Source: Actinoplanes ianthinogenes | GTDB lineage: Bacteria > Actinomycetota > Actinomycetes > Mycobacteriales > Micromonosporaceae | Assembly: GCF_018324205.1 (NCBI RefSeq) | Contig: NZ_AP023356.1 | Coordinates: 5,190,001 to 5,254,000, forward strand | Direction: 5' to 3' | DNA: 64,000 bases | In this document: positions 52,555-61,558 of the stretch, one piece after another | Position numbering within the stretch: the stretch's first letter is position 1 | How the letters are laid out: every line of letters begins with the position of its first letter | The notes under the pieces: generated by a model | The model's database searches: none | Seen by the model: the letters and a program-made list of their open reading frames with translations, nothing else | Told to the model about the DNA's origin: nothing | Position numbers and translations under genes: made by a program

Positions 52555-53276
52555 CCACCGAGGTGCTCGCCGTCCCGGAGACCCCGGTGATCGAGCTGGC
52601 CGGCGCCTCCCGCGTCTATCCGGGTGCCAGCCCGATCGTGGCGCTGCGTCCCACCGACCTGGCGGTCCTGCGCGGGGACGCGGTGGCCATCACCGGGCGG
52701 TCCGGGTCCGGCAAATCCACCCTCCTGCAACTGCTCGGCCTGCTCGACCGCCCGACCGCGGGGCAGTACTGGCTGAACGGCGTGGACACGGCCGCGATGA
52801 CCGACCGGCAGCGCACCCGGTTGCGCGGTTCCCGGATCGGCTTCGTCTTCCAGTCGTTCCACCTGATCGCGCACCGCACCGTCGAGGAGAACGTCCGGCT
52901 CGGCCTGATGTACCGCGGCGTGCCTCGGGCGCGACGCCGGCAGCGCGCGCTCGACGCGCTGGCCCGGGTCGGGCTCGCCGACCGCGCCGACGCGCTGCCC
53001 GGCGAGCTCTCCGGCGGCCAGCGCCAGCGAGTCGCGATCGCCCGGGCACTGGCGATCGAACCGGCCGTGCTGCTGGCGGACGAGCCGACCGGCAACCTCG
53101 ACACGCATACCGCGGAGGACGTGTTGCAGCTGTTCGACGCCATCCACCGGGACGGCCAGACGCTGGTGGTGGTGACCCACGATCAGGACGTCGCGGCGCG
53201 GATGCCCCGGCGCCTGATGATCACCGACGGGCTGGTCGTCGAGGATCTGCCCCGCGAGGCCGGGCATGTGGCGTGA
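52551..53276 (+). CDS. MacB/LolD-type ABC ATPase
   Basis: 241 aa, GTG overlapping the adaptor stop by four bases. Walker A GRSGSGKSTLL, Q-loop VFQSFHLI, signature LSGGQRQRVAIARAL, Walker B VLLADEPTGNLD, H-loop VVTHD. The DEPTGNLD form is typical of MacB/LolD/FtsE ATPases that drive FtsX-type permeases, as encoded next. Confidence 0.94.
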   Translation: MTTEVLAVPETPVIELAGASRVYPGASPIVALRPTDLAVLRGDAVAITGRSGSGKSTLLQLLGLLDRPTAGQYWLNGVDTAAMTDRQRTRLRGSRIGFVFQSFHLIAHRTVEENVRLGLMYRGVPRARRRQRALDALARVGLADRADALPGELSGGQRQRVAIARALAIEPAVLLADEPTGNLDTHTAEDVLQLFDAIHRDGQTLVVVTHDQDVAARMPRRLMITDGLVVEDLPREAGHVA

Positions 53277-54459
53277 CCTGTGGGACGAGGCGCTGGCCGG
53301 AGTGCTGGCCCGGCCCGGACGGACCGCGCTCACCGCGCTGGGCACGGTGCTGGGCACCGCCACGCTGGTGATCACCACCGGGCTGGCGGACACGGCCGGC
53401 GCGCAGATCGTCAGCCGGTTCGACGAACTGGCCGCCACCACCGTGACGGTCGCGCCGACCCCGGAGGACGGGCCGCAGGCCAGAGAGAGCCCGATCCCGT
53501 GGGACGCTCCGGCCCGGCTGAGCCGGCTCAACGGTGTCGAGGCGGCGGCGACCATGACCACCCTGCGCCTGCCCGACGCGAAGATCACCGCGACCACTGT
53601 GGTCGATCCGCTCGCCGCGAAAGGCGCGGCGGCCACTGTGGTCGCCGGGTCACCCGAGTTGGCGGCGGCCGTGGAGGGCCGGGTCATCGGCCGCTTCTTC
53701 GACGCCGGTCACGATCGCCGCGCGGACCGGGTGGCGGTGGTCGGCCGGAACCTTGCCAACTCGCTGCACCTCGCCGACCTGCGGCAGCGGCCGGCGATCT
53801 TCGTGGGCAGCCAGTCCTTCACGGTGATCGGGGTACTGGTCGACACTCGCCGCAACGCCGGCCTGCTCGACGCGATGATCCTGCCGGAGGGAACGGCCCG
53901 CCGGGTGTTCGGCCTCAAGGCCCCGGAGTCGGTCGTCATCGACACCGCGGTCGGCGCGGCCGCCCTGATCGCGTCCCAGGCGCCGGTGGCGCTGGCCCCG
54001 CAGAAACCGGAACTGCTGACCGCCGAGCGGCCACCCGAACCGACCACCACGAAAGCGAAAGTGGCCGAGGACGTCCGCGCGCTTTTCGTCTTGCTCGGCG
54101 TCATCTCACTGGTCGTCGGAGGCGTCGGAATCGCTAATACGACACTTGTCTCCGTGCTCGAGCGGATCGGCGAGATCGGTCTGCGCCGGAGCCTGGGCGG
54201 GACCCGATTCTCGGTCGCCTCGCTCTTCATTCTGGAATCGAGCATGATCGGCCTGATCGGCGGAATTCTGGGATCGTCGGCGGGCATTCTCGCGGTGGTT
54301 CTGGTCGGCGCCGTCAAACAATGGACGCCGGTGCTCAACATCTGGATCATGCCGGCCGCCGTCCTGGTCGGAGCGGTGGTCGGACTGCTCGCCGGGCTCT
54401 ATCCGTCGCTGCGCGCGGCGAAAATCGAACCGATCGCCGCGCTCCGGGCGCAGGCCTGA
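53266..54459 (+). CDS. MacB/FtsX-type ABC permease
   Basis: 397 aa, overlapping the ATPase gene by 11 bases. One span near the N terminus (ALTALGTVLGTATLVITTG), a large extracytoplasmic domain (about 45-265), and three spans at the C terminus (LFVLLGVISLVVGGVGI, MIGLIGGILGSSAGILAVVLVG, IMPAAVLVGAVVGLLAGLYPSL), the FtsX/MacB four-span plan. It uses ATP hydrolysis to transmit movement to the exterior and push out a peptide, lipid or antibiotic. Confidence 0.93.
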   Translation: MWRDLWDEALAGVLARPGRTALTALGTVLGTATLVITTGLADTAGAQIVSRFDELAATTVTVAPTPEDGPQARESPIPWDAPARLSRLNGVEAAATMTTLRLPDAKITATTVVDPLAAKGAAATVVAGSPELAAAVEGRVIGRFFDAGHDRRADRVAVVGRNLANSLHLADLRQRPAIFVGSQSFTVIGVLVDTRRNAGLLDAMILPEGTARRVFGLKAPESVVIDTAVGAAALIASQAPVALAPQKPELLTAERPPEPTTTKAKVAEDVRALFVLLGVISLVVGGVGIANTTLVSVLERIGEIGLRRSLGGTRFSVASLFILESSMIGLIGGILGSSAGILAVVLVGAVKQWTPVLNIWIMPAAVLVGAVVGLLAGLYPSLRAAKIEPIAALRAQA

Positions 54460-54483
54460 CGGATGACCGGTCCGTTCGTGGAA

Positions 54484-54511
54484 CGGGCCGCTCTCGTGCG
54501 AGAGCGGCCCG
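54484..54511 (+). terminator. Terminator of the MacB-like operon
   Basis: CGGGCCGCTCTC with its exact complement, 12 bp, loop GTGC, 24 bases after the permease stop. Confidence 0.75.
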
Positions 54512-54552
54512 TCAGTGCTCAGCGAGTGTTGCGGCCTCGCTGTGCGGTGGGA

Positions 54553-54963
54553 CTAGAAGCCCCAGTTGTGGATCCGGACGGTGCAGGTCGAGCCGGCGCA
54601 GCCGGCCCAGTAGGCGTCGGAGTTGCTCTGCTGGTCGTAGAACTGGAAGTTCACCCAGCTCCCGCCGCTGCAGCCCTGCGTGGTGGTGCCCGGGTCGTAG
54701 TACTTGATGCAGTTCTGGTAGCCGTCGGTGTAGGTGTCGTTCACCTTGCCGCGGTAGTTGCTGTCCCCGTCACAGGTGGAGGCGTACTGCACCGCCTCCT
54801 GGCCCCGGAGGATGCCGCCGATCCACAGGTTGAACGGCGAATACGGGTTCCCGACGCCGCTGCAGTCGGCCATGGCGGGTGACGCCGAGACGCCGACCAG
54901 CACGGTGGCGGTGGCCGCAGCGACGCCGAAGCCGGCGGCGATGCGTTTGAGGGTGATGGACAT
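54553..54963 (-). CDS. Small secreted cysteine-containing protein
   Basis: 136 aa from ATG 54963. A clear signal peptide (MSITLKRIAAGFGVAAATATVLVGVSASPAMA) is cut before DCSGVG. The mature chain of about 100 residues has six cysteines (DCS, STC, NCI, GCS, GCA, TCT), enough for three disulfides, and many aromatic and Asn/Gln residues. Family not recognised. An upstream 14-bp palindrome may regulate it. Confidence 0.75.
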   Translation of the reverse strand: MSITLKRIAAGFGVAAATATVLVGVSASPAMADCSGVGNPYSPFNLWIGGILRGQEAVQYASTCDGDSNYRGKVNDTYTDGYQNCIKYYDPGTTTQGCSGGSWVNFQFYDQQSNSDAYWAGCAGSTCTVRIHNWGF

Positions 54964-55351
54964 GACGATGAATCCCCGATTCTCGAATAGGGTCATCCTG
55001 GAATGCGAGAAAGCAGCTGAACGGAAATGTGATGCGGCCGCAGATCGGCCGGCCGACCATACGAGCCGTCATTCCCAGGTGGCCCCCGCTCCCCGGATCA
55101 GCGGATCCAATGTGGAATCCGTTGACCTGAAGTTAGCAGTGGGAAACTGTCCGTGGATACCCGCTGTCCATAGACGTCTATGAATGTCTGAGTTGTCCGT
55201 ACGGGCACATGGCGAATCTGCTCGGACATGCGTGACGGTATGCTGGCGAGAACGTTTTCCCGGACATTTTTGAAAGCCGGAAAACAAAACCGGCCCGACA
55301 TCAGTTGATGCTGCGGGCCGGTCGGGCGGATCAGGTGCCGCGTGGGCGTCC
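54964..55351. other. Intergenic region with two palindromes
   Basis: CATAGACGTCTATG (55169-55182) is a perfect 14-bp palindrome, and GAGAACGTTTTC (55248-55259) is palindromic with one mismatch, reminiscent of LacI-type operators. GC content drops here. Both are upstream of the small secreted-protein gene and downstream of the nucleosidase gene. No gene is supported. Confidence 0.6.
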
Positions 55352-55927
55352 CTACTGGTGGTGACGGTTGTCGCGGAGCCAGGTGGCCAGCGCGCGGGCG
55401 CACTGGTGCAGATTCTGCTGCCAGGTGGCGGCCGCGGTGGAGCCAGCCTGGTCGCTGACGTGTTTGATGAGGCGGATGGGTACGGAGAAGTGGCTGGCCA
55501 CGGTGGCCAGGGCGTAGCCCTCCATGTCGACCAGATGCGCGTGGTCGGCCAGGCGGGTGCGGGTGGTCTCCTCGGCGACGAACTGGTCGCCGCTGGCCAG
55601 GGTGAGGCCGCGTTCGGCGACCGTCAGTGGCGGGCCGACCAGGTGGCCGGTCAGGGTGTAGAGCGCACGGGCGTCGATGTCGTGCTGGATGACCCTGCTC
55701 ACCTCGTGGGTGCCGGTGATGCCGCCGCGCAGCGAGCCGGCGGTGCCGAGGTTGATCAGAGCGGACGGGCGCGGACCGGCGGCCAGCACGGCGGTCAGGG
55801 CCAGGGCGGCGTTCACCTTTCCCATGCCGGTGATGAGGATGGGCAGGTCACTGTCGAGCATCTCCGCTTCGTCGGAGAGGGCGACGACGAGCAGGGGGCG
55901 GTCCGGGCGAATGGTGCCGCTTTGCAT
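55352..55927 (-). CDS. MTA/SAH nucleosidase-like phosphorylase-superfamily protein
   Basis: 191 aa, shorter than typical Pfs/MTAN (about 230). The PNP_UDP fold is recognisable: ILITGMGKVNAALALTAVL, INLGTAGSLRGGI, LASGDQFV, the purine- and ribose-contacting VDMEGYALA (Met-Glu pair) and the catalytic aspartate in KHVSDQAG. It likely cleaves S-adenosylhomocysteine, methylthioadenosine or 5'-deoxyadenosine, products of the methyltransferase and radical SAM enzyme encoded nearby. Its ATG is 22 bases after the adenylation gene. Confidence 0.82.
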   Translation of the reverse strand: MQSGTIRPDRPLLVVALSDEAEMLDSDLPILITGMGKVNAALALTAVLAAGPRPSALINLGTAGSLRGGITGTHEVSRVIQHDIDARALYTLTGHLVGPPLTVAERGLTLASGDQFVAEETTRTRLADHAHLVDMEGYALATVASHFSVPIRLIKHVSDQAGSTAAATWQQNLHQCARALATWLRDNRHHQ

Positions 55928-55948
55928 GGGCTGTTCCTCGGTCCTGGT

Positions 55949-57439
55949 TCAGGGGGCCGTGAGGCGGGCCGCGACGGAGGCGGTGAGGGTGTCGAGCAGA
56001 GTCCGGGCGTCGGTCTTGCCGTTCGTGGTCACGGGGATGGCGGGGACCTGGCGGATGACGTCGGGGACGGAGTAGTGCGGTAGCCGGGAGGCGAGCAGGC
56101 GGCGCACCGCGGGCGGCTCGACGGCGGTGGCCGTCGTGTAGAAGAGGGCCAGCTTGTCGTAGGAGCCGGGCCGCCCGTCCGCGGCGGGCACCGGGACCAC
56201 CACGCACTGGTGAAGGCCGTCGATGCGGTGGGCGGCGACCTCGATCTCGGCCGGTTCGATCCGGTATCCGCGGATCTTGACCTGCCGGTCGGCCCGCCCC
56301 CGGAAGTGCAGCAGTTCGTCGGCGTCGCGCCGTCCCAGGTCGCCGGTGCGATAGACCCGTACCGGGCGGCCGTCGACGACCCGTTCGACGAAACGCTCGG
56401 CGGTCAGCTCCTCCTGCCCGAGGTATCCCAGAGCCAGGCCGTCGCCGCTGATGCAGATCTCGTCGTCGACGAGGTGGATCCCGGTGCCGGGGACCGGGCG
56501 GCCGAGCGGAATCCCGTCGGTCCGCTCCAGATCGGCCCTGGTGATGGTGTGGTACGTGGCGAACACACAGCTTTCGACCGGGCCGTAACCGTTGGCCAGC
56601 GTGATGTCCGGATAGCGACGGAGGAATCGCTCGACATGTGCCGGGGAAAGCCTTTCACCACCCGTTATCACATGCTTCAGGCCGGTGAAGCATTCCGGCT
56701 CGAGATCTGTGAAGAGATTGAACAGTGACGCTGTCAGCCAGAGCGTGTTGACGTTCTCCTCGGCGATCAGCCGGTGCAGCACGTGCGGGAGCAGGTGATC
56801 GTCGTCGGCGACGACCGCGGTCCCGCCCGTGGTGAGCATGCCCCACAGCTCCAGGCTGAAGGCGTCCCATGCGGGCGGCGATGCCTGGCACATGACCCGG
56901 CCGGGCCCGAAGGCGAGCGGCCCGGACGGGGCGAAGAGCCGGGTGGTCGCCCGGTGCGGCGAGAGGACCCCTTTCGGTACGCCGGTCGTGCCCGAGGTGA
57001 AGAAGACGCACGCGGGCGCGTCCGGGGTGATCTCCGCCTCGGGCGGGGTGCCCCCGGCAGCGGCCCATTCGTCCAGGCCACGACCGGTCGGATCACAGAC
57101 CGGCGTCCCCGGCGGGGCGGGCTGATCCGTGATCAGCACTGGTGGGGCGAGGAGCTGGAGCAGGACGCCGACGCGTTCGGCCGGCCAGCGCCGGTCGATG
57201 GCGGCGTAGGCCGCGCCGCACTTGAGCACCGCGAGCAGAGTCATCGCGAGGTGGGCGGAGCGTCCGAGGCTGACCGGGACGATCGTTCCCGGTCCGACCC
57301 CGAGTGCGGCCAGCTCGGCGGCGCAGGCGTCGGCCGCCGCGTCCAGGGTCCGGTAGTCGACGCGTGATCCGCGATGGATCACAGCGACGGCCTCAGGCTG
57401 TTCGGCGGCGTGTGCGGCTATTACCTTGTGTATCAACAA
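55949..57439 (-). CDS. Stand-alone adenylation (A) domain, NRPS type
   Basis: About 496 aa if it starts at TTG 57439 (TTG 57436 also possible; GAGGAA upstream). Codons further upstream read open but lie under the divergent regulator's leader. The core motifs are intact: A3 FFTSGTTGVPKG, A5 NGYGPVESC, A7 YRTGDLGR, A8 GRADRQVKIRGYRIEP and the A10 lysine in VTTNGKTD. The aspartate of AWDAFSLELW at the first specificity position points to an alpha-amino acid. No carrier or condensation domain is attached; a carrier protein or free acceptor must be elsewhere. It should form an aminoacyl-AMP. Confidence 0.9.
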   Translation of the reverse strand: MLIHKVIAAHAAEQPEAVAVIHRGSRVDYRTLDAAADACAAELAALGVGPGTIVPVSLGRSAHLAMTLLAVLKCGAAYAAIDRRWPAERVGVLLQLLAPPVLITDQPAPPGTPVCDPTGRGLDEWAAAGGTPPEAEITPDAPACVFFTSGTTGVPKGVLSPHRATTRLFAPSGPLAFGPGRVMCQASPPAWDAFSLELWGMLTTGGTAVVADDDHLLPHVLHRLIAEENVNTLWLTASLFNLFTDLEPECFTGLKHVITGGERLSPAHVERFLRRYPDITLANGYGPVESCVFATYHTITRADLERTDGIPLGRPVPGTGIHLVDDEICISGDGLALGYLGQEELTAERFVERVVDGRPVRVYRTGDLGRRDADELLHFRGRADRQVKIRGYRIEPAEIEVAAHRIDGLHQCVVVPVPAADGRPGSYDKLALFYTTATAVEPPAVRRLLASRLPHYSVPDVIRQVPAIPVTTNGKTDARTLLDTLTASVAARLTAP

Positions 57440-57524
57440 TTTAAACCAGCACTTCCTCGGACAGATTTGCTGCCCGACTACGGCCCTGCATTCCGGGGGC
57501 CCGCACCACAACGGGGGAACGACG

Positions 57525-58556
57525 ATGGAAAACGACGGCGTCGGTGGCATTTTTCACTGGGAGCATCTTGACGACGAAGCGGTTCGCGTCTACGAGTTCG
57601 CCACCAATCGGGCGGATGTGAGCACGACCGAGATCGCGGCGTCGCTGGACGTCGAGGAGAAGGCCGCCATCCGGGCGGTGGAGCGGCTCTCCGCGGCGGG
57701 GCTGCTGCGGCCGGCGGGCAGGATGGACCCGCGCGGCTCCGCGCTGGAGGAACGCTTCAGCGCCGTGCCGCCGGACACCGCGCGGATCCAGTTGCTGGCC
57801 CCGGTGATCGAGCACATGGCCGGCCTTCAGCAGGAGGTGGACCGGGCGCGGCTGGACATGGAGAACCTGCTTCCCGGTTACCGGGCCAGCCTGCTGCGGC
57901 GGGTGTGCGAGAACTCCGTCGAGCGGCTGCACGATCTGGCCAGCGTCCACCAGGCCATCACCGACCTGGCCGGGCGGTGCCGGGGCGAGGTGCTCACCTC
58001 GCAGCCCGGCGGCCCGCGCTCGGAGGAGATCCTCCAGGAGTCGCTGCCGCGTACGACGCACCTGCTGGAGCGGGGCGTGCAGATGCGCACGATCTACCAG
58101 CACACCGCGCAGTACAGCCCGGTCACCGTCTCCTATGTGGAGCGCGTCACGGCGCTCGGCGCACAGGTGCGGACGTCGGCGGAAGGCATGTACCAGATGA
58201 TCGTCTTCGACCGCGAGGTCGCGGTGCTGCCGCTGCTGCACGATCCGGTGGGCGCGCTGGTGGTGCGGGAGCCGAGCATCGCCGGGTTCGCCGCCGAGGT
58301 CTTCGACCGGGCCTGGGTCGACGCGACGCCGTTCGCCACGGCGATCGACCGGGAGCGGACCCGGTGGACGACGCAGGACATCAAGAGCCGCATCACCCGG
58401 CTCCTCGTGGAGGGGCTGGAGGACAAGGCGATCGCCCGCAAGATGGGGATGTCGCTGCGCAGCTGTCAGCGGCACATCGCCGACATCATGGCCCAGCTCG
58501 GCGCGCGCAACCGGTTCCACGCCGGCTATCTGATCGCCCAGCAGGAGCTCGACTAG
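57525..58556 (+). CDS. TrmB/LuxR-type transcriptional regulator
   Basis: 343 aa, GGGGGA upstream of ATG 57525. An N-terminal winged helix of TrmB type (DDEAVRVYEFATNRADVSTTEIAASLDVEEKAAIRAVERLSAAGLL) is followed by a helical linker (about 95-125), a phospholipase-D-like/TrmB effector region (GVQMRTIYQHTAQYSPVTVSYVE, VFDREVAVLPL) and a C-terminal LuxR helix-turn-helix (ITRLLVEGLEDKAIARKMGMSLRSCQRHIADIMAQLGARNRFHAG). Such regulators sit in many actinobacterial biosynthetic clusters. It is divergent from the A-domain gene and converges with the ATP-grasp gene. Confidence 0.9.
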   Translation: MENDGVGGIFHWEHLDDEAVRVYEFATNRADVSTTEIAASLDVEEKAAIRAVERLSAAGLLRPAGRMDPRGSALEERFSAVPPDTARIQLLAPVIEHMAGLQQEVDRARLDMENLLPGYRASLLRRVCENSVERLHDLASVHQAITDLAGRCRGEVLTSQPGGPRSEEILQESLPRTTHLLERGVQMRTIYQHTAQYSPVTVSYVERVTALGAQVRTSAEGMYQMIVFDREVAVLPLLHDPVGALVVREPSIAGFAAEVFDRAWVDATPFATAIDRERTRWTTQDIKSRITRLLVEGLEDKAIARKMGMSLRSCQRHIADIMAQLGARNRFHAGYLIAQQELD

Positions 58557-58560
58557 CCGG

Positions 58561-59841
58561 TCACGCACGGCCGGAGCCACAGGCGGCGGTGAGCTGCGCG
58601 GCGGGCACCTCGCGCCGGCCCTCCTCGGTGTCGAGCACGTAGGTGACCCGCCGCAGCGCGTCGGCCAGCGTCCGGGACATGGCCGCGTGGTCGGGCGCGT
58701 CACCGGCCAGCAGGTCCAGTTCCCCGGTGTGCACGCCGCCGGGCAGCGCCTCCCCGGCGCGGACATAGGGCCGGAACTGGCGGATGCCGGGGACACGCGC
58801 GGCGTCGGCGACACCCCGGATCTCGGCGACCGTGCACGGATAGCTCGGCGTCAGCGTCAGGTGCTGGAAGTAGACCTGAGCCGGTCGGGCCCGCTCGATC
58901 TGCGGCCGTTCGCCGAGCGCGATCCGGCACGCCACCTCGACGAGGTCGACGCCGGTGGCACGGCGGGCCAGTTCGGCGATGCTGCCTCCGAGCCGCCCGT
59001 TGACCTCGATGATCCGGGGGCCGTCCGGCGTCAGCTTGATCTCGATGTGGCTGAGGCCGCCGGTGATGCCGAGGGCCCGGACGGCGGCGACGGCGAGCTC
59101 GGTGACCTCGTCCTCCTCGTGCGCGCCGAGGTGCGACGGCCAGAAGTTCCCGGCTTCGCGGAAGGGCGGGGTGAGGGGGTATTTGCCGGTCACGGCGATG
59201 GGGTGGACCACCCCGGCGACGGTTGCGCACTCCACGGACACGTAGTCGCCGTACAACGGTTCCGGGCGTCCGGTGAGGTACTCCTCGACCACGAGTTCGT
59301 CTTCCGGGCCGGCCAGCAATGCGCGTACCCGAGTCTCGCCCTCCTCGACCCCCTCGATCAGGAAGGTGTTGCGGCTGCCCTCACCCGAGCGGGGTTTGAG
59401 GACGGCCGGCAGGCCGGTGTGGCTGACCGCTTCTGCCCACTGCTCCGGGGAGGTCAGCAAGCGGCTGCGGACCGGGCTCACGCCGGCCTCGGCGAGGGCG
59501 GCGCGCTGGCGGTACTTGTCGGTGAGCAGTTCGGCGGTGCCGGGGCCGTGGAAGGGCAGGCCGAGGCCGTCGGCGAGGGTCGCCGTCCGGCGCAGCATGC
59601 GCTCGCTGAAGGTCACGATCCCGTCGGGCTTCCACTCCGAGAGCAGCTCGGCCTGCTCGGCGAGGGTCGCGCCGGCCGGTGTCACCAGGTCGGCGTCCTG
59701 GAAGAAGCCGGCCATGCCGGCGGCGTGCGCCGACTCGCCGAGGACGATGGCCATCGGCGAGAAGATCCGTGCCACCCGGCTGATCTCCAGGGGCGACGCG
59801 GAGCCGGTGTCATAAACCACGGCGAGTCGGGCACGTTCCAT
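58561..59841 (-). CDS. ATP-grasp ligase (amino-acid/dipeptide ligase type)
   Basis: 426 aa. The ATP-grasp core is plain: a preceding domain with LLTDKYRQRAALAEAGVSPVRS, LPAVLKPRSGEGSRNTFLI (ATP-binding Lys and glycine loop), EEYLTGRP, and the metal-binding IIEVNGRLGGS. The plan resembles L-amino-acid ligases and carboxylate-amine ligases that make an amide through an acyl phosphate. In this cluster it probably joins an amino acid to another amine. It stops five bases from the convergent regulator. Confidence 0.88.
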   Translation of the reverse strand: MERARLAVVYDTGSASPLEISRVARIFSPMAIVLGESAHAAGMAGFFQDADLVTPAGATLAEQAELLSEWKPDGIVTFSERMLRRTATLADGLGLPFHGPGTAELLTDKYRQRAALAEAGVSPVRSRLLTSPEQWAEAVSHTGLPAVLKPRSGEGSRNTFLIEGVEEGETRVRALLAGPEDELVVEEYLTGRPEPLYGDYVSVECATVAGVVHPIAVTGKYPLTPPFREAGNFWPSHLGAHEEDEVTELAVAAVRALGITGGLSHIEIKLTPDGPRIIEVNGRLGGSIAELARRATGVDLVEVACRIALGERPQIERARPAQVYFQHLTLTPSYPCTVAEIRGVADAARVPGIRQFRPYVRAGEALPGGVHTGELDLLAGDAPDHAAMSRTLADALRRVTYVLDTEEGRREVPAAQLTAACGSGRA

Positions 59842-59865
59842 GACGGTTGCCTCCGAGTCGTGAGA

Positions 59866-60606
59866 TCAGGAGCGACGGGCGGTGATGTTCAGGCGGACGT
59901 AGTCGACGACCGGCTCGGTGAGCCGGGCCGCGACCTCCTGGACGAAGGGGCGGTGCTCCTCGGCCGGCAGCTGGTCGAGGTACGGGCCGAGGATCACCGT
60001 GCCGAGGAAGCTCCAGAGCTGCTCACCGGGCTCCAGGCGCGCCGGGTCGTCGAGCAGGTCCACCTGGACGTCCCGGAATCCGGCCTCCTTGAGCAGGACC
60101 TCGGTCTCCCCGATCCCGGCGAAGTGCGCCGCGTCGGCGGGACGCCCGAGCACCTCGGCGGCCGCGGTCAGCACCCGGGTGTTGCAGCCCTGCCCGCCGC
60201 ACTCGGCGACGAACTGGCCGCCGGGACGCAGCACCTGGGCGATGTTGGTGAAGAGGGTGCCGTGGTCGTGGATCCAGTGGAAGGTGGCGACGCTGAAGAC
60301 CGCGTCCACCGGCTCCGCCACCGGCAGCGGCTTCGTCAGGTCGGCGTTGATCACGTCGACCCGGTCCAGCCGGTCACCGAGGTTGGCGCGCAACTGCTCC
60401 AGCATCTTGGCCGATCCGTCGACGGCGACGACGCGGCCGGTCGGCAGCAGGTCGAGCAGGGCGGCCGTGTCCCGGCCGGTGCCCGCGCCCGCGTCCAGAA
60501 CGGTCTCGTCGCCCCGCAGGACGAGGCGATCCCGGGTGCGCTTGCCCCAGAACTTGTGCGGCAGCGGGAGCGAGTCGTAGGTCTTGGCGTCCCATTCACG
60601 GGGCAT
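59866..60606 (-). CDS. SAM-dependent methyltransferase
   Basis: 246 aa. Class I Rossmann methyltransferase: motif I VLDAGAGTGRDTAALL, the acidic residue ending VVAVDGSAKM, INADLTKPLP, motif IV VFSVATFHWIHD and post-motif VLRPGGQFVAE. Closest in pattern to trans-aconitate methyltransferase-like carboxyl or small-molecule methyltransferases. It starts inside the 3' end of the preceding gene (11-base overlap) and is followed by the ATP-grasp gene after 24 bases. Product SAH could be removed by the nucleosidase at 55352. Confidence 0.9.
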   Translation of the reverse strand: MPREWDAKTYDSLPLPHKFWGKRTRDRLVLRGDETVLDAGAGTGRDTAALLDLLPTGRVVAVDGSAKMLEQLRANLGDRLDRVDVINADLTKPLPVAEPVDAVFSVATFHWIHDHGTLFTNIAQVLRPGGQFVAECGGQGCNTRVLTAAAEVLGRPADAAHFAGIGETEVLLKEAGFRDVQVDLLDDPARLEPGEQLWSFLGTVILGPYLDQLPAEEHRPFVQEVAARLTEPVVDYVRLNITARRS

Positions 60607-61558
60607 GGGGGGTCTCCGGTTTCGGTCGGATGGTGACGGTGATCGTCCGGGGATTCCGGACGAGGTCGACGGCGCTGCCCCCGGCGGACCAGGCGGCGAG
60701 CCGGGTGGGCTCGGCGTCGTCGTCGGTGCCGTGGCCGGGGAGCAGACACTGGATCAGGATGTCGCGCAGGGCGACCCGGGCGTCGTCGAGGCCGAGCTCC
60801 CCGCGCAGGTCGCGCCGGGCCGAGACGTGGATCTCGGCCGGCCCTGGCGAGAGCCACTGGAGGGCCTCCGCGGCCAGGGCGGCGAGCAGGTAATCCTCCG
60901 GGCTGGGCGCCCGGTCGGCGCCGAAGAGCTGTTTGGGCTGATCGATCTCGACACCGGCCTGGCCCGCGGTGGCGACGGAGAACGCGCCGGCTTCCCATTC
61001 GACCCGCACCTCATGCGTACGGTCGTCGCGGGCGCCGTCGCCACCCGGGGGGATCGCCAGGTGCCTGCCGTCGGCCGACGCCGCGAGGACCCGGGGTGGC
61101 GAGCCTTCCGCCAGGGTGCGGTGAACGACGCTGTACGCCTGAACCTGGCCGACAACGATCAGGATCTGCTCGGCCGTCAGGTCGCCGGAGAGGTCCAGCT
61201 CGTAACCGAGTCCGCCGTCCCGGTCCGCGTACGCGCGCACCGAGATCCGCTGCGGCTGCGCCCCCTGGAGCGCCAGCGCCGTCGCGGCCGTCGCCGCCGC
61301 GGAGGCGCCGAGCGCCGTCAGGACCGCCTCCACCGGGGTCAGCAGTTCCCGGTTCGCCGACTCCGGCGCCCGCAGCCCGACGGTGAAGGGCCGGACCACC
61401 CGGGTCGGCCCGAGCCGCATCGGCAGCAGCCGGACCCGCTGGGTTCCGTCGGCGGCCGTGGTGGCCGACGCCTCCAGGGCGAGCTGCGCCTCCCAGGAGG
61501 CCGCCCGGCTGGCGACGACCAGGTCCCGCCAGCCGTCCAGATTCACACCCGCGAGCAT
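60596..61558 (-). CDS. Tandem OsmC-like protein lacking the usual cysteines
   Basis: 320 aa; ATG 61558 shares a base with the previous stop (TGATG). Two OsmC-like halves: residues about 25-160 (RPFTVGLRAPESANRELLTPVEAVLTALGASAAATAA ... ISVRAYADRDGGLGYEL) and about 180-310 (HEVRVEWEAGAFSV, PSPEDYLLAALAAEALQWL, AEIHVSARRDL). OsmC peroxidases use a cysteine at the end of the LLAALAAC helix and a second near CPV; here the first is Ser/Ala or Glu and the second is absent (NPRTITV). A binding or scaffold role is more likely than peroxide reduction. The fold call rests on pattern only. Confidence 0.6.
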   Translation of the reverse strand: MLAGVNLDGWRDLVVASRAASWEAQLALEASATTAADGTQRVRLLPMRLGPTRVVRPFTVGLRAPESANRELLTPVEAVLTALGASAAATAATALALQGAQPQRISVRAYADRDGGLGYELDLSGDLTAEQILIVVGQVQAYSVVHRTLAEGSPPRVLAASADGRHLAIPPGGDGARDDRTHEVRVEWEAGAFSVATAGQAGVEIDQPKQLFGADRAPSPEDYLLAALAAEALQWLSPGPAEIHVSARRDLRGELGLDDARVALRDILIQCLLPGHGTDDDAEPTRLAAWSAGGSAVDLVRNPRTITVTIRPKPETPHAP

